From NCBI RefSeq assembly GCF_005860795.2, contig NZ_CP058350.1:2076501-2140500 (forward strand): a DNA stretch of 64,000 nucleotides, given 5' to 3'. Below, piece after piece: positions 1-8,884 of this stretch. Source of the DNA: Peteryoungia desertarenae. Lineage in GTDB: Bacteria; Pseudomonadota; Alphaproteobacteria; Rhizobiales; Rhizobiaceae. Each line of letters opens with the position of its first letter. The first letter of the stretch is position 1. Under the pieces are notes generated by a model that was given only the letters and a program-made list of their open reading frames with translations, had not been told where the DNA came from and did not search any database. The translations under genes were made by a program, and so were the position numbers.

Positions 1-1
1 C

Positions 2-2422
2 GCAAAGCTGAAAAAGGCGATCGAGGATGCCGGCTATGAGCCGCGCCTTGAGACGCTGGTGCTGGAGGTCGAGGACATGACCTGCGCTTCTTGCGTGCTC
101 AGGGTGGAAAAGGCGCTGAAAAGCGTGCCCGCCGTTGAGGAGGCAAGCGTCAATCTGGCGACCGGCGAGGCGCTGGTGAAACTGCTCGGCGGACAGGACA
201 TGCTGCCGGAGATCAAGGCTGCGGTGGAGAAGGCCGGCTATGCGGTGCGGCTTGCCGGTGTTGGCGGGGCCGGGGCTGGCGCGGCAAATGCGGCCCACAA
301 GGCAAGCGACGGCGAGAGCACCAGAGGCGCTGGCGAGACGCAAGTGGAGGACGACAGTCGCGAGGCGCGGCGTGCGCGCGAGATCGACGGGCTGAAGCGC
401 AATGTGCTGGTGGCCGGGCTGTTGACCCTGCCGCTTTTCGTGATGGAAATGGGCGCGCATCTTTACCCGCCGCTGCACCATGTGCTGATGGGGATCTTTC
501 CCGGCAATACGCTCTATCTCACCCAATTCGTACTGGCGACACTGGTGCTGGCCGGTCCCGGAAGACGCTTTTATCTCAAGGGCTTCCCGGCACTCTTTCG
601 CCTGGCACCCGACATGAATTCGCTGGTCGCGATCGGCACGTCTGCGGCCTATCTCTATTCGGTCGTGACCACCTTCCTGCCCGCCATCCTGCCGTCCGAA
701 GCGCGCTTCGTCTATTATGAGGCGGCAACGGTTATCGTCACGCTGATCCTGATCGGCAGGCTTCTGGAAGCCCGCGCCAAGGGACGCACGGGGGCGGCAA
801 TCCGCAAGCTCGCCGGTCTTCAGGCGAAGACCGCACGGGTGGAGCGCGATGGCAAGACACTGGATCTGGGCCTGTCGGAGGTGGTGCTGGGCGATGTCGT
901 CGTGGTCCGTCCGGGCGAGCGCATTCCGGTCGATGGCCGGGTGATCGACGGGGCAAGTGCCGTTGACGAGGCGATGATTTCGGGCGAGCCGATCCCGGTC
1001 GAAAAGGGGCCGGGGGCAACCGTCATCGGCGGCACGGTGAACGGGTCGGGAAGCTTCCGTTTCGAGGCGACCGGCATCGGCGCCGACATGATGCTCTCGC
1101 GCATCATTCGCATGGTGCAGGAGGCGCAAGGGGCAAAGCTGCCGATCCAGAAACTGGTGGATCAGGTGACGGCCTTCTTCGTTCCGGCTGTCATTAGCAT
1201 CGCGGTCCTGACCTTCATCGCCTGGTTCCTGATTGGCCCCGAACCCGCCTATACCTATGGGCTGGTGGCCGCCGTTGCCGTGCTGATCATCGCCTGCCCC
1301 TGCGCCATGGGGCTCGCCACGCCGACCTCGATCATGGTCGGCACGGGTCGCGCTGCCGAACTTGGCGTGCTCTTCCGCAAGGGCGAGGCGCTGCAGACGC
1401 TGTCGACCATCGACACGGTGGTCATGGACAAGACCGGCACGATCACCAAGGGACGGCCGGAAGTGACCGAGATCGTCCTCTCGCAAGGCTTTGAAAGGGC
1501 AGAGCTTCTGGCGCTGACGGCAAGCCTTGAGGCGCGCTCCGAACACCCGCTGGCCGATGCCATCGTCCGCGCGGCGGAGGCCGAAGGGCTCAAGCTTTCA
1601 AAGGTAAGCGAGGTCGAGGCCGTGACCGGCTTTGGCGTGACCGGCATCGTCGATGGCCGGCGCGTGGCAGCAGGGGCCGACCGCTATATGGTGAAGCTCG
1701 GCGTGATGGCGGCAGATGCCACCGACAATGCGCTGAAGGACGCCATGGCAAGGTTCGCCGACGAAGGGGCAAGCCCGCTTTATGTGGCGGTCGATGGCAG
1801 GTTGGCAGCGGCAATTGCGGTCGCCGACCCGCTGAAGGAAACGAGCGTGGCGGCCATCGCAGCACTGAAAGGCCTGGGGTTGAAGGTCGTGATGGTGACC
1901 GGTGACAACCAGCGCACAGCAAAGGCGATTGCTAGAAGGGCGGGCATCGATGATGTCGAGGCCGAGGTATTGCCGGAAGGAAAGGTCAATGTCATCAAGG
2001 CGTTGCAGGAGAAGGGCGCGAAGCTCGCCTTTATCGGCGACGGCATCAATGATGCACCGGCTCTCGCCTCTGCCGATGCCGGGATTGCGATCGGCACCGG
2101 CACGGATGTGGCGATTGAAAGCGCCGATGTCGTGCTGGTCGGCGGCGATCTGACCGGTGCGCTGCACGCGATCGAACTGTCACGCCAGGTGATGCGCAAT
2201 ATCCGCGAAAACCTGTTCTGGGCCTTCGGCTATAATGTGGCGCTGATCCCGGTCGCAGCCGGCGCGCTCTACCCCGCCTTCGGCTGGATGCTCTCGCCCA
2301 TGCTGGGAGCTGCCGCCATGGGGCTTTCGAGCGTCTTTGTGCTGTCGAATGCCTTGAGATTGAAGCGGGCGCGGGTTTTTTCTTCTCCCCTTGAGGGAGA
2401 AGAAGCGAAATCGAGGGCTTAG
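2..2422 (+). CDS. copA: Copper-translocating P-type ATPase, 5' end outside window
   Basis: P1B-type ATPase that exports cytoplasmic Cu(I) across the inner membrane. The open frame runs in from the window edge: the first codons encode the end of one HMA domain, and a second HMA domain follows with the metal-binding motif MTCASC (near nt 79), so the true start lies upstream. Diagnostic motifs are the transmembrane CPC (nt 1294-1302), the phosphorylated aspartate in DKTGT (about nt 1427), the TGDN loop and the hinge GDGINDAP. Next come a copper-responsive MerR regulator and a CopZ-type chaperone, as in rhizobial copper-export modules. Oddity: the C-terminal tail, ending [13 protein letters not shown], and the stop codon lie inside a dispersed repeat, so the native terminus has been replaced or extended. 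Copper rather than silver or another metal is inferred from CPC and the neighbours. Confidence 0.93.
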   Translation, partial: AKLKKAIEDAGYEPRLETLVLEVEDMTCASCVLRVEKALKSVPAVEEASVNLATGEALVKLLGGQDMLPEIKAAVEKAGYAVRLAGVGGAGAGAANAAHKASDGESTRGAGETQVEDDSREARRAREIDGLKRNVLVAGLLTLPLFVMEMGAHLYPPLHHVLMGIFPGNTLYLTQFVLATLVLAGPGRRFYLKGFPALFRLAPDMNSLVAIGTSAAYLYSVVTTFLPAILPSEARFVYYEAATVIVTLILIGRLLEARAKGRTGAAIRKLAGLQAKTARVERDGKTLDLGLSEVVLGDVVVVRPGERIPVDGRVIDGASAVDEAMISGEPIPVEKGPGATVIGGTVNGSGSFRFEATGIGADMMLSRIIRMVQEAQGAKLPIQKLVDQVTAFFVPAVISIAVLTFIAWFLIGPEPAYTYGLVAAVAVLIIACPCAMGLATPTSIMVGTGRAAELGVLFRKGEALQTLSTIDTVVMDKTGTITKGRPEVTEIVLSQGFERAELLALTASLEARSEHPLADAIVRAAEAEGLKLSKVSEVEAVTGFGVTGIVDGRRVAAGADRYMVKLGVMAADATDNALKDAMARFADEGASPLYVAVDGRLAAAIAVADPLKETSVAAIAALKGLGLKVVMVTGDNQRTAKAIARRAGIDDVEAEVLPEGKVNVIKALQEKGAKLAFIGDGINDAPALASADAGIAIGTGTDVAIESADVVLVGGDLTGALHAIELSRQVMRNIRENLFWAFGYNVALIPVAAGALYPAFGWMLSPMLGAAAMGLSSVFVLSNALRLKRARVFSSPLEGEEAKSRA

Positions 2423-2590
2423 CCGAAGGCTAAACCTCAGATTTCGCAGATGAGGGGAACGTCGCGGAATGCTCCCCCTCACTTGGAATTTCTAGCACTT
2501 AGCCAGAGGCTAAGATGCTGAAATTCCATTCTCCCCCTCCAGGGGGGAGAAAAGGACACGTCCGTCCTCCCCCGCAAGGGGGGAGGGACG
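2380..2590. repeat. Dispersed palindromic repeat block 1
   Basis: Mosaic of short elements found elsewhere in the window. It holds a TTCTCCC/GGGAGAA hairpin, a palindrome with core TTAGCC-NNN-GGCTAA flanked by CGAAATC/GATTTCG arms (2406-2446), a second 43-base palindrome with GGAATTTC/AAATTCC arms around the same core (2485-2527), then more CCCTC/GGGAG hairpins. It overlaps the 3' end of copA and separates it from the MerR gene. Rhizobiaceae genomes carry RIME/ABC/REP-like intergenic mosaics of this kind; the exact family was not checked. Confidence 0.85.
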
Positions 2591-2610
2591 TTGAAGCAGG
2601 GAACGAAACC

Positions 2611-3045
2611 ATGGCGATGAACATAGGCGAGGCGTCTTTGGCCTCGGGCGTATCGGCCAAGATGATCCGATACTATGAGGAGATCGGGCTGATTGCGCCG
2701 GCGGGGCGGACCGCGGCGAATTACCGGGTCTATGATGCCGATAGCGTCAACCAGCTGCGCTTTGTCCGGCGGGCGCGAAGCCTCGGCTTTTCGCTGGAGG
2801 AGACGGAGCGGCTGTTGAAGCTCTGGGGCGACAAGGCGCGGGCGAGCGCGGAGGTGAAGGCGCTGGCAGTCAGCCACATCGAGGATCTCGACCGCAAGAT
2901 TGCCGAGATGCAGGCCATGCGCGACACGCTGGCCGAGCTTGCCGACAATTGCCACGGCGACAACCGCCCGCATTGCCCGATCCTGGCCGATCTGGCGGGG
3001 CGTGACGGGGCCGCAAAGGCTTCGAAAAAAGCGAGCAGAAACTAA
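2611..3045 (+). CDS. hmrR: MerR-family copper efflux regulator (CueR/HmrR type)
   Basis: 144-residue metal-sensing activator. The N-terminus (NIGEASLASGVSAKMIRYYE) is a typical MerR winged helix-turn-helix, followed by a dimerisation helix and a C-terminal loop with two cysteines eight residues apart (NCHGDNRPHC), the Cu(I) ligand arrangement of CueR/HmrR rather than the mercury or zinc sensors. It should bind a spaced -35/-10 promoter of the copper exporter and activate it when Cu(I) binds. Start chosen at ATG 2611, preceded by CAGGGA; ATG 2617 is also possible. It lies between copA and copZ, separated from copA by a repeat block. Confidence 0.88.
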   Translation: MAMNIGEASLASGVSAKMIRYYEEIGLIAPAGRTAANYRVYDADSVNQLRFVRRARSLGFSLEETERLLKLWGDKARASAEVKALAVSHIEDLDRKIAEMQAMRDTLAELADNCHGDNRPHCPILADLAGRDGAAKASKKASRN

Positions 3046-3156
3046 AGGCTTGGGTGCGGCAGAACCGCTTATCTCACGCTTGCCCGGAAAACCGCTTGAC
3101 CTTCCCATGGTGGCAAGGTGCACAAGCAAGGGGAACCCGACGGAAAGGACAAAGAC

Positions 3157-3357
3157 ATGGCAGACACACAGATATTCAAGGTCGAGGACATGAGCTGCGG
3201 TCATTGCGAAAAGGCAATCACCAAGGCGCTGGCAGAGGCCATGCCCGGCGCGCCGGTGACCATCGATCTTGCCGCGCGCAAGGTTGAAGTGACGGGCGAC
3301 CGCGCCAAGGCAGAAGCCGCCATTCGCGAGGCAGGCTATACGCCCGAAGCAGCCTGA
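3157..3357 (+). CDS. copZ: Heavy-metal-associated copper chaperone (CopZ/CopP-like)
   Basis: 66-residue single HMA-domain protein. The metal-binding loop MSCGHC sits at residues 11-16, and the length matches soluble Atx1/CopZ copper chaperones. It probably carries Cu(I) in the cytoplasm to the HMA domains of the ATPase encoded upstream, and may help present copper to the MerR regulator. ATG 3157 is preceded by AAAGGA at good spacing. A GC-rich imperfect hairpin follows the stop codon but lacks a clear T tract. Confidence 0.88.
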   Translation: MADTQIFKVEDMSCGHCEKAITKALAEAMPGAPVTIDLAARKVEVTGDRAKAEAAIREAGYTPEAA

Positions 3358-3605
3358 CAAGGGCGCGGGCCGTCGTCCTGTCGAGCCCCGGGGCGGAGGA
3401 CGAGACGGGCTGACCCGCGCGAACCGGGATTGACAGGCGGCGGGCAGGACCTCACTGTCCGTCCTGCGCCTTCGCCCCAAGAGGCTTGGCCCAAAAATAC
3501 CCCAGATATTGAGGGAATATTAGCGTTCAAATTAGCGAAAAATTTGTAAGCATGGCACCATAATTGCATCACGGGACGCCCGTTGCGTCTTGCGGATGGG
3601 TAGAC

Positions 3606-4766
3606 ATGAGCAGAGTGCCGAAATCGATCACAAAAGGGCGGCTGGACTGGCTTCTTCGGATGCCGCCTCAACTGGAACAGGCCTTCGAACGCGACTTTGG
3701 CAAAAGCCGCGTGCTGCATCTGCGCCAGGTCATCATCGTCGGCCTGATCGTCTACAACATCTACAACCTGACCAGCCTCCATCTGATGGCGGATATCCAG
3801 CCTTTCACGGTGGCGATGCGGCTTCTGGTTCTGACGCCGGGAGCCTTGCTGATTTTCTATCTGGTGCCGCGCGTTCCGGCATTCTGGCGCGAATTCATGC
3901 TGCTGCCGGGCATGCTTCTCGGCACGCTGCTGCCGCTTTATCTGCTCTACAGCTCGAACTCGCCCTATGCCGCCTATACGGTGGGAGAGCTGCCGCTGGT
4001 GCTGCTCTTCGGCAATATGCTGCTGGTCATGCGCTTCCGCTATGCCCTGGTGATGACCACGATCACCTGTCTCGTGGCGCTCTGGGTGATCTACAACAAG
4101 CCGGGATTTGACCCCAACCTCCTGTTTCCCATGACGGTTCAGATCATCACCGGCCTGTTCTTCACGCTTTATGGCAACTGGCACATGGAGCGCCACCGCT
4201 GCCGGCACTATCTCGCGCAATATGACGCCCAGACCCGCGCCGACCGGGCCGAGCGGATCGGCGACGAAATGCGCGACCTCTCCTTCATCGACACGCTGAC
4301 CGGCATTCCGAACCGCCGCCAGATCGACGAGCAGCTCTCCGGCGGGATCGGGCGCGACGGCGCAGGTCTGTTGATGATGGTCGATATCGACCACTTCAAG
4401 GTCTATAACGACCGGCTGGGGCATCTGGCCGGCGACGACTGCCTGCGCCGTGTGGCCTCTGCGCTCCAGCATTTCGCCGTCGCCCATGGCGGCTTTGCCG
4501 GTCGCTACGGCGGCGAGGAATTCATTCTGCTGTTCCCGCTGGACAGCGCTATCCGCGCCGAATTTCTGGCCAACGGCCTTGTCCGCGCCGTGGAAAACCT
4601 GAAGATCCCCCATCCCGGCCAACCCACCGGCGCCCTCTGCGTCACCGTCTCCGTCGGTTATGCCCTGACCGCGACCGGCGAAAGCGCCGAAACCCTGATC
4701 GCCCGCGCCGATCAGGCGCTTTATGCCGCCAAGCGGCTGGGCCGCAACCAGGCCATGGCGGCTTGA
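3606..4766 (+). CDS. Membrane-bound diguanylate cyclase (GGDEF)
   Basis: About 386 residues. The N-terminal half has roughly six hydrophobic segments with no recognised periplasmic sensor domain. The C-terminal half is a GGDEF domain: DTLTGIPNRR opening, VDIDHFKVYND, and the active-site signature GRYGGEEF (GGEEF), expected to make cyclic-di-GMP from two GTP. No EAL domain is present. The start is placed at ATG 3606 because it directly precedes the first conserved-looking segment; an in-frame ATG at 3564 would add 14 residues and neither has a strong ribosome site. It stands alone between the copper module and the repeat-rich region, and its signal is unknown. Confidence 0.88.
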   Translation: MSRVPKSITKGRLDWLLRMPPQLEQAFERDFGKSRVLHLRQVIIVGLIVYNIYNLTSLHLMADIQPFTVAMRLLVLTPGALLIFYLVPRVPAFWREFMLLPGMLLGTLLPLYLLYSSNSPYAAYTVGELPLVLLFGNMLLVMRFRYALVMTTITCLVALWVIYNKPGFDPNLLFPMTVQIITGLFFTLYGNWHMERHRCRHYLAQYDAQTRADRAERIGDEMRDLSFIDTLTGIPNRRQIDEQLSGGIGRDGAGLLMMVDIDHFKVYNDRLGHLAGDDCLRRVASALQHFAVAHGGFAGRYGGEEFILLFPLDSAIRAEFLANGLVRAVENLKIPHPGQPTGALCVTVSVGYALTATGESAETLIARADQALYAAKRLGRNQAMAA

Positions 4767-4773
4767 GGGAGGG

Positions 4774-4812
4774 CTTTTCTCTCCCCTGGAGGGAGAGAAG
4801 CATCGGCGAGAT
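4774..4812. repeat. Short repeat hairpin
   Basis: CTCTCCC-type arm and GGGAGAG arm (TCTCCCCTGGAGGGAGA) immediately after the diguanylate cyclase gene. It matches the hairpin sub-element of the larger repeat blocks and may also act as a stem-loop at the 3' end of the transcript. Confidence 0.6.
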
Positions 4813-5180
4813 ACATAAACAAAGCACATTTGAGAGGCTGGTCACGCGCTAGCAAATGGCGCGCAAGCTCCTGTTGAAGTGCAGGAAAAAGACTCGACTC
4901 TAAATAAGCGACAGCCCAATCTAGTGGTGCAACCCCGTGGCGACCCAAGGCTATGCCAGCCCTGGACCTCAAGACGGGTCACTTGCGTCCCGTGCACGGA
5001 TTGGAATGGAGTCTCTCAAACAGACCAACCGGACCAACGACCGTGGGCACACGGGGCCACTTGCGGTGTGCGTACGATGCCTAGAGTGGGCCGATACACC
5101 AGCGAACGACGGCTTATTCGTAACGCTGGCATGACTCACGAAACCTTTTGGTTCCGTGGCCACGGGCCGAGGGCTTTCCA
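4813..5180. other. Lower-GC gene-free stretch
   Basis: About 370 bases with visibly lower GC than the flanks. No open frame here has a convincing ribosome site or a recognisable product, and no tRNA-like cloverleaf was found by eye. It leads directly into the 28-codon frame and terminator at 5181-5302, so it could be the 5' part of a small transcript or foreign DNA. Confidence 0.4.
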
Positions 5181-5267
5181 ATGAAACCCAAGGTCACCGT
5201 TGAAGTGAAAGTGAACGTTGCGCTCTGCCTATTTGGCATCGCGGCCATTCTCGGGATCTTCTTTTAA
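5181..5267 (+). CDS. Possible 28-residue single-span membrane peptide
   Basis: A short frame starting ATGAAACCCAAG and ending TAA. The first half is polar with alternating lysine/valine (MKPKVTVEVKV); the second half is a hydrophobic span ending LGIFF, so the product would be a one-pass membrane peptide. The main support is context: a strong intrinsic terminator starts 7 bases after the stop codon, so something is transcribed through here. No clear Shine-Dalgarno is visible. No family recognised. Confidence 0.4.
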   Translation: MKPKVTVEVKVNVALCLFGIAAILGIFF

Positions 5268-5273
5268 ACGGGG

Positions 5274-5302
5274 GCGTCGGGACTCGTCCCGACGCTTTTC
5301 TT
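5274..5302 (+). terminator. Intrinsic terminator
   Basis: Perfect hairpin GCGTCGGGA-CTCG-TCCCGACGC followed by TTTTCTT. One of the cleanest rho-independent terminators in the window; it ends the transcript carrying the 28-codon frame. Confidence 0.85.
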
Positions 5303-5322
5303 GTTTCGGTTCAGGCGGGGTC

Positions 5323-5485
5323 TTCAGCATCTTAGCCTTTGACTAGGTGCTAGAAACTTCCAGCGAGGGTGAAGTCTCGCCCGCCTCACGGTCCCCCTCA
5401 CCAACAAAATCTGAAGTTTAGCCCTGATCGGGCTAAGCTCTCGATTTCGCTTCTTCTCCCTCCAAGGGAGAAGAAAGGTTGCAGT
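5323..5485. repeat. Dispersed palindromic repeat block 2
   Basis: Inverse-orientation copy of the mosaic. It holds a degenerate CTTAGCC...CTAGGTGCTAG palindrome (5323-5361), a TTTAGCCCTGATCGGGCTAAG palindrome variant (about 5406-5449) and a TTCTCCC/GGGAGAAG hairpin. It lies just upstream of the probable GTA promoter. Confidence 0.8.
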
Positions 5486-5502
5486 GGATAGGAAAATAAT
5501 CC

Positions 5503-5531
5503 TTGACACCGTGACGGTCATCGGATAAGGT
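5503..5531 (+). promoter_or_regulatory. Probable sigma-70 promoter of the GTA cluster
   Basis: TTGACA (5503-5508), 17-base spacer, TAAGGT (5526-5531). It is the best housekeeping-type promoter upstream of the first GTA gene and points into the cluster. No experimental support. Confidence 0.5.
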
Positions 5532-5560
5532 TTTGGCATGATCGGAAAGCTGTGGCGGTG

Positions 5561-5615
5561 AGGCCCGGCGGGGATCGGGGAAGGTTTTGAGAAGGTCCGC
5601 TTGGCGGGCCTTTTT
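5561..5615 (+). promoter_or_regulatory. Attenuator-like leader before GTA g1
   Basis: A terminator-type hairpin, GGTCCGC (5594-5600) pairing with GCGGGCC (5604-5610) followed by five Ts, sits between the probable promoter and the g1 ribosome site. An upstream AGGCCCG (5561-5567) is complementary to CGGGCCT (5605-5611), the 3' arm of that hairpin, so two mutually exclusive folds are possible. This would allow conditional read-through into the GTA operon. Inference from sequence only. Confidence 0.45.
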
Positions 5616-5633
5616 GCGTTTCGGGAGGCGGGC

Positions 5634-6110
5634 ATGCGGGATGAGGGGCTGGATACGATGCCAGGCGAGGGGCCTGAAGTGGCACCGGAGCTGAAGGCAT
5701 TGGGGGGGCCCGAGGCGGAATTTGCCCGGCTGCTGGAGGATTATACGCTGGAAATGCGCGCCCAGTTCGACCTGTTTCGCAGGCTGCGCGAAAGTGCGGA
5801 AGGCCTGCTCGACGGGGCGGATGAGGCGCTGGCCAAGGCGGCGCGCGCCGATATCAAGGCCGCGACCGATGCGATCGCGCTGATTATTCGCACGCTCGAA
5901 AAGATCGACCAGCTGTCGCGCCAGCTCGCCCGCGACCGGGCAGACGCCGAGGAACGGCAGCTTGCCGACAGTGACCCCGACCGGCTGCGCCGCAGCGTTG
6001 TCGCGCTGATCGAGGCGCAGGTGGAAGCCCGGCTGGAGGAGCGCGTCGAGGCGGCACTGGCTGCACGACTGGAGGGTTTGCCGGTGGGGCAGTCGGGGCA
6101 GGGGCCGTGA
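5634..6110 (+). CDS. GTA g1, terminase small subunit-like protein
   Basis: 158-residue, mostly alpha-helical, highly charged protein with an acidic N-terminus and a C-terminal coiled-coil-like region rich in Arg/Glu/Ala. It is first in the cluster, directly before the large terminase, the position of RcGTA g1, which I recall as the small terminase subunit. The start ATG 5634 has GGGAGGC six bases upstream; longer frames run back through the leader terminator and are unlikely. A repeat block separates it from g2. The role (DNA recognition and recruitment of the large terminase) is inferred from position and general character, not a strong motif. Confidence 0.7.
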   Translation: MRDEGLDTMPGEGPEVAPELKALGGPEAEFARLLEDYTLEMRAQFDLFRRLRESAEGLLDGADEALAKAARADIKAATDAIALIIRTLEKIDQLSRQLARDRADAEERQLADSDPDRLRRSVVALIEAQVEARLEERVEAALAARLEGLPVGQSGQGP

Positions 6111-6124
6111 GGGGGTATGTTGTG

Positions 6125-6590
6125 CTTGCGGCACCCCCTCTGGCCTGCCGGCCATCTCCCCCACAAGGGGGGAGAGCGACCAGCCCGCCGGCGCATCGCC
6201 CTTCGTCGAGGGTTCATGAGTGAAGGCCTATGCGGCGCTCCAGTCTCCCCTTATGGGGAGATGTCACGCAGTGACAGAGAGGGCAAGGCGCGGCCTTTTC
6301 TCTCCCTTGGAGGGAGAGAATGGAATTTCAGCATCTTAGCCTTTGGCTAAGTGCTAGAAATTCCAAGCGAGGGGGAGTCTCGCCCACCTGACCGTGCCCC
6401 TCACCAACAAAATCTGAAGTTTAGCCCTGATCGGGCTAAGCCTTCTCTTCGCCTTCGCGCGGCGTCGCGGTCAGGCCTCCGTTCGCTGAAATCGATTCAC
6501 AGGATCGATTTCTGGCCTCTGGCCAACGCTCCGAAGCCTCTCCCTCAAGGGGAGAGGGAAGGTTCCCGCCAACGGAGAAGAAAGGTCGAC
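6125..6590. repeat. Dispersed repeat block 3 (fills g1-g2 gap)
   Basis: About 465 bases made almost wholly of repeat sub-elements: CCCCCTCTGGCCTGCCGGCC with CCCCAC/GGGGGG arms, the 43-base GGAATTTC...AAATTCC palindrome (6322-6364), a TTTAGCCCTGATCGGGCTAAG palindrome, a GAAATCGAT/ATCGATTTC palindrome (about 6488-6516) and several CTCTCCC/GGGAGAG hairpins. No real gene lies in this gap. Confidence 0.85.
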
Positions 6591-6613
6591 ATCGGCCCCC
6601 AAAGGAACAATCG

Positions 6614-8083
6614 ATGACGCAAAAATCACTGGGGCGATTGGAGCGGGAGAGGGTGGCGCGCGGGATGGCGAGGCTGGAGGGGATCGACAGGGGGGTGAAA
6701 ACGGAAGGGCAGACAATCTTTCAGGGGCGGACGGAAGGGCTGGTGGTCCTGAAGGGCGTGATGGACGTTTGTCACGAAGCAACAAGGTGGATGGCCGGGC
6801 TATTGCCGGATCTGGATGCTGCGACACTGGCCCCCGAAATTTCATCGCTCACTCCCGGCGAACTCGCCTTTCTCGCCCGCGACTGGCAGCTTCTGGCGCG
6901 GCCCGAACAATTGGCGCCGGAGGGCGACTGGACGAGCTGGCTGATCCTTGGCGGGCGGGGCTCGGGCAAGACGCGGGCCGGGGCCGAATGGCTGCAGGCG
7001 CAAGTGATGGCGGCGGGCAAGCGGACGGATCTGCGCATTGCGCTGGTGGCCGAAACGCTCGGCGATGCCCGCGAGGTGATGATCGACGGGGTTTCGGGGC
7101 TGACCCGGATTGCAAGGCGCATGCGGCCCGAGGTGGAAATCTCGCGGCGGCGGATCGTCTGGCCGAATGGCGCGATTGCCCAGATCTTCTCCTCCGAAGA
7201 TCCCGAAAGCCTGCGCGGGCCGCAATTTCATCTCGCCTGGTGCGACGAGCTGGCCAAATGGAAACATGCCGACGAGACCTATGACATGCTGCAATTTGCC
7301 CTGCGGCTGGGGGAAAACCCGCGTCAGGTGGTGACGACGACGCCGCGCCCGATCCCGCTTCTGAAGCGGTTGATGGCGGATGAGACGACGAGGCTCACGC
7401 GCATGGCGACGAAACGCAATGCGGCGCATCTGGCACCGGGTTTCCTGAGCGCGCTGACCGGCCGCTATGGCGGAACACGGCTCGGGCGGCAGGAGCTGGA
7501 TGGCGAGCTGATCGAGGATCGGCCCGACGCCCTGTGGAAACGGGCGCGGCTGGACGAGATCGTGGTGAAGCTTTCCGAACCGCTGCGGCGCATCGTCGTG
7601 GCGGTCGACCCGCCGGCGGGCGGCACAAGCGCCTGCTGCGGCATTGTCGTGGCCGGGCTGAAGGAGAACGGCCAGGCGGTGGTGCTGGCGGATTGCTCGG
7701 TGGAGGGCGCTGGCCCGGCAGGCTGGGCCCGCGCGGTGGTCGCCGCCTTCCGTCGCTTCGAGGCTGACCGGGTGGTGGCGGAGGTGAACCAGGGCGGCGA
7801 CATGGTGCGCGCCGTGCTGGAGGGGATCGAGGCAAAGCTGCCGCTGACGACGGTGCGCGCCACGCGCGGCAAGTTCCTGCGCGCCGAACCGGTGGCAGCC
7901 CTTTACGAGCAGGGCCGCGTGACCCATGCGGGGCGATTTGCAGCACTCGAAGACCAGATGTGCGACTTCGGGCCCGACGGATTGTCGAGCGGCCGCTCGC
8001 CCGACCGGCTGGATGCGCTGGTCTGGGCGCTCACCGCGCTGATGCTGGAGGGCGCGGGCGAGCCGCGGATCAGGGGGGTGTGA
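6614..8083 (+). CDS. GTA g2, large terminase (DNA packaging ATPase/nuclease)
   Basis: 489 residues. An N-terminal ATPase packages DNA into the capsid and a C-terminal RNase H-fold nuclease cuts the concatemer. Walker A is GGRGSGKT at residues 113-120, the acidic pair of Walker B is D211-E212 (FHLAWCDELAKW), and the nuclease domain opens with VVAVDPPAGG (D332) and closes with SPDRLDALVWAL. ATG 6614 has AAGGA at good spacing, but the first 50 residues look unlike the family and overlap the edge of a repeat; GTG/ATG near 6758-6761 (MDVCHEATRWM) is an alternative start. It is followed by a repeat block rather than directly by the portal gene. Confidence 0.92.
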   Translation: MTQKSLGRLERERVARGMARLEGIDRGVKTEGQTIFQGRTEGLVVLKGVMDVCHEATRWMAGLLPDLDAATLAPEISSLTPGELAFLARDWQLLARPEQLAPEGDWTSWLILGGRGSGKTRAGAEWLQAQVMAAGKRTDLRIALVAETLGDAREVMIDGVSGLTRIARRMRPEVEISRRRIVWPNGAIAQIFSSEDPESLRGPQFHLAWCDELAKWKHADETYDMLQFALRLGENPRQVVTTTPRPIPLLKRLMADETTRLTRMATKRNAAHLAPGFLSALTGRYGGTRLGRQELDGELIEDRPDALWKRARLDEIVVKLSEPLRRIVVAVDPPAGGTSACCGIVVAGLKENGQAVVLADCSVEGAGPAGWARAVVAAFRRFEADRVVAEVNQGGDMVRAVLEGIEAKLPLTTVRATRGKFLRAEPVAALYEQGRVTHAGRFAALEDQMCDFGPDGLSSGRSPDRLDALVWALTALMLEGAGEPRIRGV

Positions 8084-8097
8084 GGGGGGGATGGATC

Positions 8098-8400
8098 GGC
8101 GTCCCCCTCGTCTGCGAAATCGGAGGCCAAGTCCCCCTCACTTGGAATTTCTAGCACTTAGCCAAAGGCTAAGATGCTGAAATTCCATTCTCTCCCTCCA
8201 GGGGAGAGAAAAGGTCGCCGCAGCTTTGGCCTTTCTTCTCCTCTTGAGGGAGACTTCAGAGCGGTGGCCGAAGGCCAGAAATCGATCCAGTGAATCGATT
8301 TCAGCGAAAGAAGGCCTGAGCGCGACGCCGCGCGAAGGCTGCGAACGGCTTAGCTGAAGGCCAAACCTCAGATTTCGCAGATGAGGGGGAGCTCTTCACG
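8098..8400. repeat. Dispersed repeat block 4
   Basis: Follows g2. It contains the 43-base GGAATTTC...AAATTCC palindrome (8144-8186), TCTCCC/GGGAGA hairpins, the palindrome GAAATCGATCCAGTGAATCG with its completing TTTC (about 8277-8305), and a variant of the CTTAGC...CAGATTTCG element ending in GATGAGGGG. No gene in the interval. Confidence 0.85.
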
Positions 8401-8437
8401 TCAGACAGCGCAAGCGAGCGCGCATCGAAAGATCCAG

Positions 8438-8791
8438 CTAGGCCCGTCCTTCCAGCACCTCCACAATGTGGCAGGCAACGGCATCGGGGCTTTGATAGAC
8501 TTCCTGGTTCCAGAAGCGCAGGACACGGTAGCCAAGCGAGACAAGATAACGGTCGCGGCTGAGGTCAGCCTCGTCTCCGGCATGCTGGAAGCCATCGAGT
8601 TCGACAATCAGGCGGCGATCGTGACAGACAAAATCCGCAATATAGGGACCGATCGGCACCTGCCGACGGAACTTGAAGCCATTGAGGCAGCGATTGCGCA
8701 GGTAAGACCAGAGGATCGCCTCGGCGTCGGTTGCGTCCTGCCGCATGGCGCGTGCGCGTCTTCTTGCGAGCGGTGGAAACTGTCGTGCCAT
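8438..8791 (-). CDS. DUF559 / Vsr-fold endonuclease-like protein
   Basis: 117 residues matching the DUF559 family, a relative of very-short-patch-repair endonucleases. Visible core: AILWSYLRNR, GFKFRRQVPIGPYIADFVC, then LIVELDGFQHAGDEADLSRD and YRVLRFWNQEV. The acidic residues in IADF and VELDG are the presumed metal-binding catalytic set. A purine-rich ribosome site (GAGGGG) precedes ATG 8791. It runs against the GTA genes and is closed in by repeat blocks on both sides, so it may have been brought in with them. DUF559 genes are widespread and often solitary; substrate unknown. Confidence 0.8.
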   Translation of the reverse strand: MARQFPPLARRRARAMRQDATDAEAILWSYLRNRCLNGFKFRRQVPIGPYIADFVCHDRRLIVELDGFQHAGDEADLSRDRYLVSLGYRVLRFWNQEVYQSPDAVACHIVEVLEGRA

Positions 8792-8884
8792 GATCTGCCC
8801 CTCGTTCGCTCATGATGTTCATGCGAGACGGATGACGCTATCCTCCATTCCGAGGGGAATTGGTTTTAGCCACAGGGTCGTGCG

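Noticed and set aside
3336..4829. 497-residue minus-strand frame opposite the diguanylate cyclase
   Set aside because: Antisense shadow of a GC-rich gene with complete GGDEF motifs; no ribosome site or recognisable product.
4721..4972. 83-residue minus-strand frame after the GGDEF gene
   Set aside because: Partly made of repeat sequence, no ribosome site, no recognisable domain.
4960..5020. Segment resembling the end of a type I CRISPR repeat (TGCACGGATTGGAAT)
   Set aside because: Only a single occurrence; no second copy, spacer periodicity or cas gene.
8381..8815. 144-residue plus-strand frame opposite the DUF559 gene
   Set aside because: The minus strand carries the DUF559 motifs and a ribosome site; the plus frame has neither.
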